Shown here: piece by piece, positions 1 through 12,400 of the stretch
How positions within the stretch are numbered: the stretch's first letter is position 1
Layout: every line of letters begins with the position of its first letter
Origin: Syngnathus acus
Taxonomy: Eukaryota > Chordata > Actinopteri > Syngnathiformes > Syngnathidae
Reading direction: 5' to 3'
DNA length: 64,000 nucleotides
Assembly (NCBI RefSeq): GCF_901709675.1
Contig: NC_051100.1
Span: forward strand, 2,544,001 to 2,608,000
Position numbers and translations under genes: made by a program
The notes under the pieces: model-generated
What the model saw: only the letters and a program-made list of their open reading frames with translations
Databases searched by the model: none
What the model was told of the DNA's origin: nothing

Positions 1-1471
1 GGCCCGGCCGGAGCCAGGCGGCTACAGATGTGCTTAGACAGCGTAACATCCCGCCGTAGACACCCGCGGCCCCCAAACGGTAAAAACTCACACTCCGGCG
101 GCTCTCGCCAGGTCCACCACCTGCCCTGGCCTCTGCCGCTTTTCCCCCAGCCAAGGAAGCTCATGCATGGGCACACCGGGCAGCGGCCCAGCCTCTCACA
201 TCCAGGGCCAGGGCCAGGAGACGACGGCCAACAGCTGGCCGAGTGCAGAGGATGCCTGGAGGCTTCCACAGTAGATGAATCACCGCGGATTAATATTTAA
301 CTCCAGACTCCTGCTTCCCTCCAGCATTTCTCTGTCCTCCCCCTCTTTTCCTGCTTTCTCCCGCCGTCCCCCAATCCTGCAAAGAAGTTGGCTCAACGTA
401 CCTTCGCTGGAAATATCATACGGGGGTTGTGATAGAATTTGGTTTCATGTAACGTGAGTCAATACCTGAAGGATTTTTGCCTTAATATGCGTTTTATGAA
501 ATATACAGGGGTTCTCGGTTTACCACTTTGGCGGTGACATGAGTCGATACGTGGTGTTCTACAGGTTTTTGTGCGGTTGGGCCGATATTTTAAGAATCTT
601 TACGAAATTCCCCAATTTTGAAAGAAACTCAAATGTCATTATTGGTGAGCCTTTTGTGAATGAATTGAATTTTGGTTTTGGATAGTTTTGTGTTTTTAAC
701 CGTGAGGTATTTTCCATTCGAGTTGGCAGATATTTTATTGATTCCAAGGGAAATTCCAGATGATGAACGGAATCCAAGGTGTCATCCTGGGAACCAAAAA
801 ATGAAAAAAAAAAAAAAAAAGCTGTAATCATGACTTTAAAAGTGCTTACATTGGTGATTTTGATGGCTTTCTGGAACTTTGCAAAACTGATTGACTTAAG
901 ATCATGAACAGTTTCACGTTTTTAGCCGCGAGACATTTTGAGTTGGATTAGTTCGATATTTTATGCATCCCAATGGAAATTCTTGATGACAAAAGAAACT
1001 CGAGTGTCATTGGTAAGTACTGTAGCAGCCTGAGAACCAAAATGACATAAAACAAGTATTTCTTTGCAGGTACTAAAGCTTTCGTTAGCCCCGTAGCGAT
1101 GACAACCTGAGCCACGCGGCCCCGCGATGGCATTCCCAGATGGGATCCGCGTCGTGATGACTGCTCTGATTTTGCGATTAAATAAAAAACAAGACGGCTT
1201 CTCTTCATCTTCCTTCTTCTTTGTTTCTGCGACGCTGCACTTTCCATTCCCCCGCCGTCTTTTCCACTGTATATGTTTGCGAAGATATATCGTCCCCCCG
1301 CGGGTGCCTCTCATTCACATGCATGTTCGGCAAGGCTCGGACATAAATCCACCTCTTTATGGCCCGGCATAAAAGCCAAAAGCGAGGGGGGGGGGGGGGA
1401 GACGTGATTCTTCTACTGTACGTTCCGATCCCACTTGTAACGGATCGAGCTCTTGTGTTTGGTCTTCAGAC
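1..1471. other. intergenic, no gene seen
   Basis: Mixed composition with an A-run near 803 and a G14 run at 1386-1399. Open frames here are short and unlike any family I know. Confidence 0.6.
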
Positions 1472-1802
1472 CAGTGGTGTCCAAAGTGTGGCCGTGGGCC
1501 GTTTGCGGCCTGCTGTTGATTGTCTTAGCAGCCCATGTCATAGTGACCAACTGCTATACTACAGGGATTTTCAACCGGTGGTCCGCGGCCCTCTCGTGGT
1601 CCGTGGCGGTATTGCACATGGTCCGCAAAATTGGAAATGGAAAATAATTGTAACATTTTAAAAAAAATTATTTAGAGTTGCTTCTTGGTTATAATGTTGG
1701 TCCCTTGGACAAAACCAGTTGAAAAGCTCTGCTATATATTTAAGGATGGAAAATGTCAAAATGGCTCTGCGGCCCTCTGAAGAAAAAGTTTAGACAAGCC
1801 TG
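1472..1802. mobile_element. small non-autonomous hAT-like element, split by an inserted MITE
   Basis: The left end reads CAGTGGTGTCCAAAGTGTGG. The reverse complement of the right end reads CAGGCTTGTCTAAACTTTTT, giving imperfect hAT-type terminal inverted repeats. The interior has the 'gcggccc' wording common in fish hAT elements. About 150 bp remain once the inserted element is removed. No clear 8 bp target duplication survives. Confidence 0.6.
1562..1731. mobile_element. hAT-like MITE inserted in the element above
   Basis: The left end is CAGGGATTTTCAACCGGTGG; the reverse complement of the right end is CAGAGCTTTTCAACTGG. It is 170 bp long with no coding capacity. The flanks CTATACTA and CTATATAT look like a decayed 8 bp target duplication, as expected for hAT. 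Confidence 0.65.
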
Positions 1803-4800
1803 TTTGGGATGGCATTTAGTCTCTGCCTATATGGGTCCGCCATATATGAGACTGTGAACTTTTCTTTGTGTGGACACGTAACCAACCAACGGGCCCGGCG
1901 GAATTTGCGGGGGATTTGGTGGGAATCGCCACGGGGATGGAGGTCCCGGCGGGACCGCTTCCCGTCCTCCCGATTCAGGGTCGCTCGGCGGGTGCCGTCC
2001 CGCCACGCCATCCCGGACGAGTTTTCAGCAGAATATGACTCTCTTTTGTGCGCTAAGGCCCGAGCATAATCGGAGAGGCCGCAGATTGTCTTTCAAATAT
2101 GAATATGCATATTCATAAGCAATACCCCTCCCCCCTCCCCTCTTCCTCTGCTATTCATTCCTCTCCTCATTTTCCATTCCAAACATGGCGCTCGGCAAAT
2201 GAAAGGTTGCCGTGTCACACCCCTGAAGGTTTGACAATGGTAGAAAAATCCTAATTACATCCTTTTTTTTGTGATTATTATGCTATGATTATTATTGCGA
2301 ATGTGTGGGCTGATGTTTGGTGAGTCTCCATGGAGACAAAAGTACTTAACAGCTCCGCTTTAGAGGCCAAAGCTGTATTATTTTCACTGAACACCGGTTT
2401 CCTCGTTAAATGTCAACGGACGCCTTTTTACCTAAAGAGAAATCCCGTCGGGGTGGGGTGAGTGAAAACATTTTGGATTCTGAATAATTCTTCCAAATAA
2501 GTTCAACTCAAAAACTTCTCCACCCAAACCACAGTGGGGAGTATTTTGACTCAGCGTGGAAAAGGATACTTTGAGCAGTGATGGCTCTTTAGCGCCAAAA
2601 AGACAAAGCGAGTGTTTGTTTCCAGGCGCTGTGAAATAAAGTGGTATTTTCAGAACGGGATGACTCACATGTGGACTGCGTATGGTAGTAATCACACAGC
2701 GGGAGACGCTTCAAAGTGCTTCTGTTAGTCATGTTTGGTCAAAGTAGTACATGGCCAATGAAGAATAACTGCCCCCACCTCGCTCAACTTAACATTTGTT
2801 GTAGTCTTCGCTAATGTGATGAAAGTCACGTCGATGTCACCTTCTCGATGATGTCATTGATCTTTTTCCAGCCGGTGCCCTCAAGAGTGACGGAGACCAC
2901 CATCTTTCTTTCCATTGTTCTCTCTCGCTCTCTTTTTTTTTTTTTTTTGAAACCATTTCTTCAATGTACCAATGGCAAGTGTGTGGACCAATGGTGCAGT
3001 TTGCTCCGAGCGCAAAACTAGGCCAGGATTACTCTTGCCGGCTTGTCCCCAGTGAAGCGTGTGTTTTGAATGTGTGTGTGTGTGTTTTTGTGGGACCCAG
3101 GAGAACAAGCAAGCTTCCATTCTGTCCAACACAGCAGTGAGAAAAAGTGTTGGGCATATGGAGGCTGGCTATTGGGCCAGCAGGTATTTTTCCCAGCGTC
3201 TGCTCTCTCCTCCTTTTTGTTTCAGACTTTCATGTTTCACGCGCGTAGGGCCGCTAGCGACCCGCAGCCGCCGAAGCTACAAAGTCTCTCGTAAGGAACC
3301 CTGCAGGAGGTCATCAAAGATAAATGACAAGTCTGCTTATTCTTGATCGTATAGTACCTTTGTGGCGTCAGCAGTTTTATACGTTTAGTTGGCGGGATTT
3401 AGAAAGAAATGTGTCTATGTTGGATTTGTTGCCTTTATACGCGTATAATGTACAGTAGCCGAATATAGTATAGTCCTTTGCATATGACAACCATAACACA
3501 AACACAATTTTTTCTGCAGAAAGAACTTATTTTATCATTTATTTTTGAACCTCTTATGTGTGTCATTTGTGATCCTGCAAAACATGCTTTGTAAAACTAA
3601 CACTAATTAGATCAAGTGTGGAGAACACGTGAAGATTTTTTTTTTTTTAAATCGGAAAGTCCCACACGCACACACACTCACCCATCATATAAAATCGTCA
3701 CGCCTCCAAACTTAATTGTCCTCTTAATTAGGTTACAGATCAGTGCTTATGGCTGCAGGGAACACCAGCATATCAAGTCATATATCTGTGTGTGTGTGGG
3801 GGGGGGGGGGGTATACAGTCCATATAAAGTCCAATACGTGCTGTACGGTATCATTTGATATCAATACTTTGCATAATGTTATTTTTAATGAAAAACACAA
3901 TTATAGACAGTTTCCTATGTTATAGATCACGTTTTTGCCTTCCATTGTTTTGCTCTTCCAATCGCCGTATCGTGATACCGTCGATATCAAAGTGTCGTAT
4001 CTTGTATTTACTACATTTTGTTTCCAAGCCGCTGTGTTGACATTTAAAAAAACGAATTCTTGTAATTCTGTCATCTGTAGTGGAAACAGCAGTCAAGTGT
4101 TCCTGTGTATTCCACATGTCCAGGTTGTAGCGTTTAGCTCTGGCGTAGCGTAGCGGCAGTGGTGGCGTGGCAGGTGAAAGTGTTTAGCGCGAGCGACCTC
4201 CTCACTCGCGGGCCCCCCGCTTCTTGCAGCTGGGCGTCATTACAAGTTTTCCTTCTCCCGCTCTTGATTACTTCCCCGTGTAGCATCAGATTAGCCGAAG
4301 GGGGGGCATTTTTTTTTTTTTACACGACAAGGTACAGTGCGCTCGGCCATGTTATTTTTCTTTCTAGTTGAGTAATTCAAGAATGAGGTCTAACCGTTCA
4401 AAACAGTTGTACGGTGGACATCATTTGGGAATTTTCAGTTCCGTTCACCGTCCTCGGATTGAATCTAATTTGGAGTCTTTTCATCCAAGCTGATGGTGGG
4501 ATAAGACTCTTTGTCGGGGGAAGGCGAGCGTGGCGGCTCCCAATCAACTGGGGCGGAAAACACCTGTTATCGCTACAGGTGCGCAACGTCGGCTCATATG
4601 TAGCGGCTTCTTCTGCAAAGCCACCCAAAGCCCAGACTATGACCTCCTCCGTTACATTGTGCTTTCAGGACTCGCATTCCAATCTGGCAAGAAACCGAGC
4701 GTAAACGGAGAACAGGGCGAAACCGATAAAGGATAACAACCGGATTGATAACGGCAAAAAAAAATACCGCAACTGAAGACAACATGAGAAAAGACACAAG

Positions 4801-7800
4801 AAACGAGAGAGCTGGGTAACAATAACACCAGATAGTTCGGGGTTTAAGAGAGGACAGACCAAAAAAAAGAAATCAAGAACGTAAGAATGCATTAGCGCCG
4901 CTAAAGTAACAAATCTGATGGTATCCCAGAGCGCCACATGGCTCTGCACAGTAAAGATAACAGCGATGGGCAGCAAATGAGAAAAAGACACTGTGCAGAT
5001 AGATGGACTGATAGCACAGATGGATGGATGGATAAAAGCACACTTGCAGTAGATGAAGATGGCTACGAGCCCTCCAAGCCCCTCTCGTCTTCGGTCTTCA
5101 TCGCAAACAGGCGGCTAGCGCAGGAAGCGGCGCGTGGCTAACGCGGTTACGCTGCCACTGACGCAGGGAGCCTCATGGAGCAGGCCTTTCTGCTTCTTGT
5201 CAAGACCTTGCCACCAAAGTCAATTTGTCCGTGCCCTGGCCGAGCCTAATAGTCCACTAATCGCATCAACCAGGAAATTACGTCGGCCGCTCTGTATCGA
5301 TACCACCGGACATAATTGAGCAATCATTTGGAACATTACTGTAAACCCCGTAAGACAACAACAAAAAATATTTCATTACCTTGCATGACAACAGCAATTT
5401 AGTAGTAGTTCAGCGTAAATAAACCACACGATAGCGCTAGCTAGCATGCTAACATCAGCAAACACGAGCATAATTGGCAAATTTGTGAAACCATAAAAAT
5501 AATTCTTTAATCTACGTTAAAGCCGAGCTCTGCCGTCCTCTAAATTCATGGCGGATGTAGTGAAATTTCAAGGCCTCCGATGCGAAAACCCGTTGGAGGT
5601 TACACCTCCCTCCCGTCTGTAGCGTGAGGAAAAGCTTGTTAAAAGTCTAATAGTCGCTATCAAAGGCTATTGATTAGCTTTCCCGCCCTGTTTGGGTGAC
5701 AAAGTGAGCATTAAGCCCGAGCTACACGCTAGAGAGCTTTCTTAAGAAGGCGCAGCTCCTCGGGGGGATCCCCCCCAAAAGGACTCCGTCCACTCCACAC
5801 ATTGCTATCCTTTCACCCTCCTGCCACCAGATAATCCATTTTACAGCCAGGGATCAAACACTGAGCCCTCTGGCTACCATAACACACACATACACACACA
5901 CGCTAAATAAACCTTCCCAGAGAAGTTACTTGTTCTTCCTTTTGGCTCCCTTCACCACAACCGAACATGACATTGCACCAACACAACAGGCGAGTCGTCC
6001 TTAAGTGCGTTTTGGGGTATCTTTAGCGGGGGCACTGGTGCAAACGGGAAGAATGGGTTATATCGGGCAAGTCGCTACAACCAAATTAATGGATGTCTGT
6101 TAAAATATTCATTTGATTAACCCCCGCGTTCGCATTGAAAGGCACACGCACACAAAATCTGCATTGATGTGTTTGTGTCGTTTTCGCTCGGCTGCACTCG
6201 AACGGGAGTGCACTCTTCGCTCGAGCTGGCTTTATTTGCTACGCCGTGCCACATTTAAGGTGGAATGTTGCTTCTTGTGCATCCAGCTAATTATCCAAGC
6301 AACGGTAAATACGATGCGGTTTTAATTGCATGTGTCGACGTCAAGCGACAATTAGAAGCTAACTCTGCCCATTAGCTATAGCGTGACACCGAGGCTGTAT
6401 TTAGGAACTTACTAAGAGCTTATTCCATTTATTCATGATCAAAACCACACAGTGCGTGAATGTGTGTGTGTGTGAAGAGGATATGAAGTGAACCATGAAA
6501 TGAAAACACCCTGCAACCATTTCAGCGCATCTCTCAATTAGGACATCGTCTTTGCCTAGCGAGTGTTCACCGGCTTCTTCTTCTTGAATGTTTACAATTT
6601 CTTGACATCTATTTTTTCTTCATCTGTTGTGCACATAACTAACTTGAGTCTAGTCAACAGTGCCCCCCCCCCACAGCTGAGGTCCATTGGAGTCCTCTTT
6701 GGATCTCAAGGCCCCACTCCATCCCCTCATCTTATATTTTATACATGAAGCTAGCCACTTACAGTCTGATGAGCAAGTCTGGCTTATTAACAACACAGCG
6801 CCCAGCAAATACTCATGTAAAATTAAACCAAATTTGTTTACACGGCACCTCGGAACAGCCCCACTGTTGGGGTTTTGTTGCAAAAAGCTCCACCATTTTA
6901 ATTTGGCATCAAGTGCTCACCGCCAAGCTTGGCAACCATTTGCTGGGGAAAAAAAAAAAAAATCGAGATGTTTGAGAAAGGCGATACCCACTTGAGTGTT
7001 TGGGACACTCACATTTGCTCAGGGATACTCTGCTTGAATGAAGGCTCAATGACTCAGTGATGGCTCCACTTTGGGGGAATTATGTTAAGTATTATGATTG
7101 CTATGCTAAGTATTATGATTGCAGCTGTTTTTGCTCTGGCCCAGGCTGGTGGGAAGCGATCAGCATCGCTCACTTGTGTCAGATTACCACCACGGCAAGC
7201 CCAAACACTGAAAAGACAGGAGACACAGTCCAAACAAAAACACGGTTCTCGGAAAGGGCCCTACACTGACTTTGACTCGGTTCTCTCGTAAGTTCCTACT
7301 TGCCCAAATGGTTTGATCCTAAACCGGTTCTTAGCTGGTCCTCACTAAATGTTACTTCTACTTTGCCAGAGTAAAAGTGTCCATTTGTCAGAGTTCTTTG
7401 ACAAGTTTGTCATGCTCCTAAAAGATAATTACGGTGTCTGGGGAAATGATCGTCACATTGTGCTTCGGAAGAGATAATTGCAGTGTTGAGTTATCGTACG
7501 GTAGTACAAATTAAACGCACCCATGACACTAACAACCCTTCTACATGTGAGTTGATGTGATGGGACAAATTTCCCCTGATGGTGGCAAATGAAAAACAAA
7601 ATATATTTTTTTTTACATGCCGTGTGTTATTACTGCCAGCAGAGACCAGACTAGATGTGTTAAAAAAAACAAAAAACATTAATGGATCCATCATCATTGA
7701 CGCCCACCGTCGCAGGTGCGCAGTCAGGTTGCGATTTAGGTTGATGGACGACTAATCAGCAAATCAATTAGGCCTTGACCCAGAAAGCGAGACAAAAGGA

Positions 7801-9260
7801 GAGGAAATTCCTTTCTTCCTTTCTCTCCTCCGGCTCGTGCCTGTCTCAACTCGGACCCTCTGGTGCCGTTGATGGCTCCGAATGAATCCTCTTGGCTCCG
7901 GAACCTATAGTTGCTTTTTAATAGATCCATCTATCAAAATGTGTAGTATTCAAAATGTGCACAAAAGACACTCAAGATACTTTCTCAAACTTCAGTGGTT
8001 GTGAGGAAGCGAGTATCCGTTGACAGCTGGCATGCTTCTCATGTCCGGTGGAGCCCCCAACGCCCTCCCCCCTTGTGTGGGAGACCCCCTCGAACTGAGC
8101 CCCTCCTTCCTATCCAGTGCAATCAAAGAAAGCTTCATTATTTTCCGACTCATTTGCCCCCCCCCCCGACATGACTCTCAGGTAATGCCGAGGCAGGTTG
8201 GCTGACCATGGGGCTCCCTGAGGGGGGGGGACTAGTACACCCGCCCCCCTTTTCGCCTGAATCCTCAACCCGGAGGAAGGAGTCAGGAAGAAAAAAAAAA
8301 ATCTCCGCATCAGGAAGCGAGCCAGCGTCGGGACACAAGGTTTGAATGCGTGGAGTGAGGGACGCGCCGTCGTGCCTCTCCAATGAAATTACCCAGTAGA
8401 CAAAGGCGAGGCCTGAGAAAGGGACACTTCCTTTGAAAGGGTGTCAGCAGCTTTGCGCCACAGCCACCATATCCATCTCTCGCGACAAAAAAAAAAAAAC
8501 CAAACGATTTGCTTCTGAGGGAAGCGACAATAGCAGTGCCGATCCTTCTAATACTGTTAATAAAATGGGGATGAGATTTCGGGATTTGAATGCTTTACTC
8601 GGGGAGTTTAGTGAGAATATGTCTGACAAAGTGGGACGGCCGAGTTATTTACAAGTGAAAATCTCTCAGGACTGAGAGACACATCACGGGGAAAATATTC
8701 CAAAACACTTTAGCGGGTCACCTTTGCTACGTCTGAAAAACGTACATGTGTGATCTCTCCGTTTAGTGTGCCTGGCTAAAAATACGGGTTAGATAAAAAA
8801 AAATCTGTTCATAAATAATACTTTTCAGACCACTTAAGTGAAATCCAACCACTTTCCGTAGCATTTCCGAGTTCTTAGTCTTGTGTTTTTGCGTGTTGCA
8901 GCTCAGTAAGCACAACAAACATCATGGCCGCCTTCCAGGGACGCAAGCGTGTGTCCACCAACCATGAGGGGCATCCAGACAACGAACAAAAAGCACAAAA
9001 GAGCCACATCGCTGTCTCTGGACCCGTCTACCCGACCGTCCTCCCCCCACCCTTACTGCGATTCGCCTGCCAAGAAGAGGAAGTTCTTCTTGACTCCCTT
9101 TTTGGAGGTAGCCTGACACAAACATTGCTTTCACACCCAAAGCAGAAACATAGCAAGCTAGCCAAAACTTTTGCATTGAATTTGTATTGAGCGAAATGTA
9201 GCCAACTGCTTTGCTGAAAAAAAATAGTTTATAGAGAAATTTTGTTGGTCTGTATGGGTT
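1803..9260. other. intergenic, no gene seen
   Basis: Holds a 20 bp palindrome (2098-2117), an X-box-like palindrome (2324-2337), a G14 run (3798-3811), a CGATA repeat (3958-3995), a 21 bp tandem duplication (7081-7122) and poly-C/G runs at 6663 and 8157. Nothing recognisable as coding. Confidence 0.6.
7081..7122 (+). repeat. 21 bp tandem duplication
   Basis: TATG(T/C)TAAGTATTATGATTGC occurs twice head to tail, identical at 20 of 21 positions. Confidence 0.85.
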
Positions 9261-9410
9261 GCTCTCGGCTGGTCAGTCAGTCAGTCGTTCGTTCTCTCAG
9301 TTGGTCGGAGTCTTTGTTCGGTGGACAGTCAATATTTCTGTGTGATTATCGGTCCCTCAGTGTGTTTTTCAATTGATCTCCCGGTTTGCCGATTCCTCAG
9401 TTGGTCGGTC
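9261..9410 (+). repeat. degenerate CAGTTGGTCGG minisatellite
   Basis: CTCAGTTGGTCGG occurs at about 9296 and 9396, and partial forms (GGTCAGTCAGTCAGTCG, GGTCCCTCAGTG) lie between. It looks like an old short tandem repeat. Confidence 0.5.
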
Positions 9411-12400
9411 TAGATCTGTTTCGAAGTTCCAATGCACTCAAATTGGCAAAACTTTATCCACAAACTCATTATTGATGACATCACCATAGTCCTCTGATCT
9501 AAATGGTCATAAGCGACCGCAACGGATCAATCCGACTTTATAAAGGAAAATGCGAAGTGTCAGGTCAGCGACATTGAACATGTAAAAAGGGTGAAGACAG
9601 GCAGTGTCGACTTGCTCTTTAGGCACGTCAGTCACTCTTTAGCCCGGCGATGTGACACTGAGCTTTCACATTAGTCACTACACTACCACGTCACTTCATT
9701 CAAATGGTTGCGTTTAACCCGGGATGACACGTCGTTCACACTCCAGCCCATCTCTCAGGCAGAAGGAGTATTCAAGAATCCCTTTTGAAATCGTTTATTA
9801 TCCGACATACGAAACCCACCAATTTGTTGGAAATGCCCCCTTGAGAAGGTTAAAAAAAAAACAACAACAACCCTTGACACCAGTTTTACAGAGCAACATG
9901 AAACTCAGTGGAGGACACAGGAAAAGAAATCTCATGGATCCAGCCATTGGTCAAAATTTCTGAATAAAAACTTGCAAGTGTGAAGGTTATCCAGTAGTAA
10001 TCTCCCCCAATGAAGTCACAAAGGCAGTGATTTACAGTTTGGGCTGAGAACAGGACCTCCAACCTCCTAATGAATATGACCTCAGCGTCCTTCCCACAAT
10101 TCCCGAGACTCTCATTCTTTACTAAAAAAAAAAAAAAATCCTGCCAGTGTTTAATCATTCCAAGGACTCTGGGGTGAGCTCCAACTCTAACCAATGTGCC
10201 GGTATCCCTAGCGACGCCGTTGCCAAGACAGTTGTGCTTGGCAAGCTCTTGCTTCACCATGGAGATGCATCCCCAAGCCTCCACCCCTTGATGCCATGTG
10301 CAGGCTTGCTGAAGATTTCACATTAACAGCAAAATCTGGATTACACATTCATCTTTTAAGACCCCTGGAAATGGCCACAACGAGCCAGTTCAAATCAAAA
10401 TGGCGGACGTCCTCTTGTTTGTATACTCATGATAGATGCATAAATATGGCTAAAAAGACCCTAAGACCACCATGGAAGACTCCCCGTGTCTTTGCCAATG
10501 GCTTCTTCAGACTTTTTTGTGGGTTGACTCATTTTCGACAACGTCTACCAAATTTTATGTTGTCGAGTGGAACTGGTTTCCAGGGCTGGACATTCAAAGT
10601 TGTCCAACTGTAATTTTTCAGTCCTTTCCACTTGTGTCTTTTTATCACAACCTTTCTCCTCTCCATTGACTCCAAACTTGATTTCTTCCGCCTGTTTTCC
10701 AAAAGCTTGCCAGCGACTATTTTGTTCCCTTTTCACCGCCTCTGCTCAAAAAAGCACCCCAAGCGACCTTTTAAAAAAAAAAAAAAAAAGAAAAAGGGAA
10801 GAGCCTCTTTTTCTAGCGCTCTTCTCATTGATGAAATGTTTCCTCTTCCTCTTCAATTATTCACAGCGTTTTCATTGGAGAAGTCCCAATGGTGCACCCA
10901 GTGAGATTTGCATCTTGATTTATTTGTCATATATCCTTTCTCGCGCTAAATTCTTGATACCTCTCCGGTGGTGCCATCCATGCATCTTTCATGGGGAGCA
11001 AACACGGCCACGTTACGCCTCGACTCTTGTCGGATGGATGAAAAATGCATTCGGTCATTAATTTCTTTTCTCCCGACTCGTGTTTTTTTTTTGTCAGGAT
11101 TAGCACTTTTCTGCTTTGGCTGTGACCTGGAAAATGAGTGAGTGACACAATTAGGTGAAGATGACGCTAGCCACAGGGCAAGACGCATTTATTTATCAAG
11201 AACATTCCGCAAAGTTCATTTGAAGTGGAAGCTGCTATTCCTACCCAAAATCCGGTTTCAGAAAAGACTTTTTTGGAATTCTTTTGGCGCAAAGCCCAAA
11301 CTTGAAAGTTGAGCGTCAGACTTGCGAACCACAAGGCTACCGTTTCGCCCCACTATACTGTATCTGATATTATTTTTTAAAATAGGGGGGCATTGTTGTG
11401 GAAGACCTCGAGGATTATTTCTTTCTTTCTTTTGTTCGGCTGACAGACAAAATCCAGCAAAGGAGACGAGCGGGTGACAAAGCTTTGAACCGGCGTCACG
11501 CAGTCAACACTTGAGCCGCGGGATGAGATAAACATGTTTGCCATGGCGTACATTTTATTCCCGCATCTACGCCTCTCTCTTTCGCCCTCGCCGGAATTCG
11601 CCATTCCCAATGGACTAATTCCCTCTCAATTATCTGCCACCCCCCGCCTCTGCCTCTTTCTCCGGATTTCTTTTCCGCGCCACGGCCTTCGGCCCCCCGA
11701 GTTGGCGTGAGCTGAAGAAGGCAAATGCGAGAATGCGCCGTCAAGCCTCACCATCTTCATCTGTGTGGCCAAGTTGGGGATGAAGGAGGGATGGAAAGAG
11801 GGCAGAATGATGGAGTGCGTATTAAATATACAACAGGCTGCAGAGAACATGTTGTGGGAAGTTTCTTTTTTTTTTTGCATTATCTTGATACATAACGTTT
11901 CTTTTTCTGTGCTATTGCTTTTTTTGTCAATTTCTTGGCTTTTTATTGGGCAATGGGTGAATTTAAAAAAAATGTCTAATTTTGTTCCATGCAACTTACG
12001 TTGCTGGAAATCCTCTACAAAATAGCGCTTAACCTTTCCTTCTTTTCCACTGTGGCATCGCATCATTTCTTTTATCACTTTGTCTTATTTTATTGAATCG
12101 TGCTGCAGTGTTTGCTCTCAAAGTGGAAAATCTCTCCGGATACTCGTCCTGTCTTCATGACAGCTCGCTAACGCATCTCCACATTTTCGTCGTGTTTGTC
12201 GTCTGATTCACACATCGGCCGAGAAGCTGCCTGAAGGAAATCGGATGGTAAAACATCGTGAAGACATCTTGGGATGAGGGTGTCGACGAGCGAGGGGCTA
12301 TGTGGGTCACGTATGCGTGTCCGGTTCGCTTCTTTTCAGGGTGGAGGGATGCTGTGTGTGTGTGTGTGTGTGTCGCTAGGTAAGCCTGCCTGGAAAAGCG

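Noticed and set aside
5020-5035. GATGGATGGATGGAT as a SINE tail
   Set aside because: No SINE body or tRNA-like head on either side.
10567-11061. 164-codon open frame upstream
   Set aside because: Crosses an A17 run, no domain, and alternative frames are equally open.
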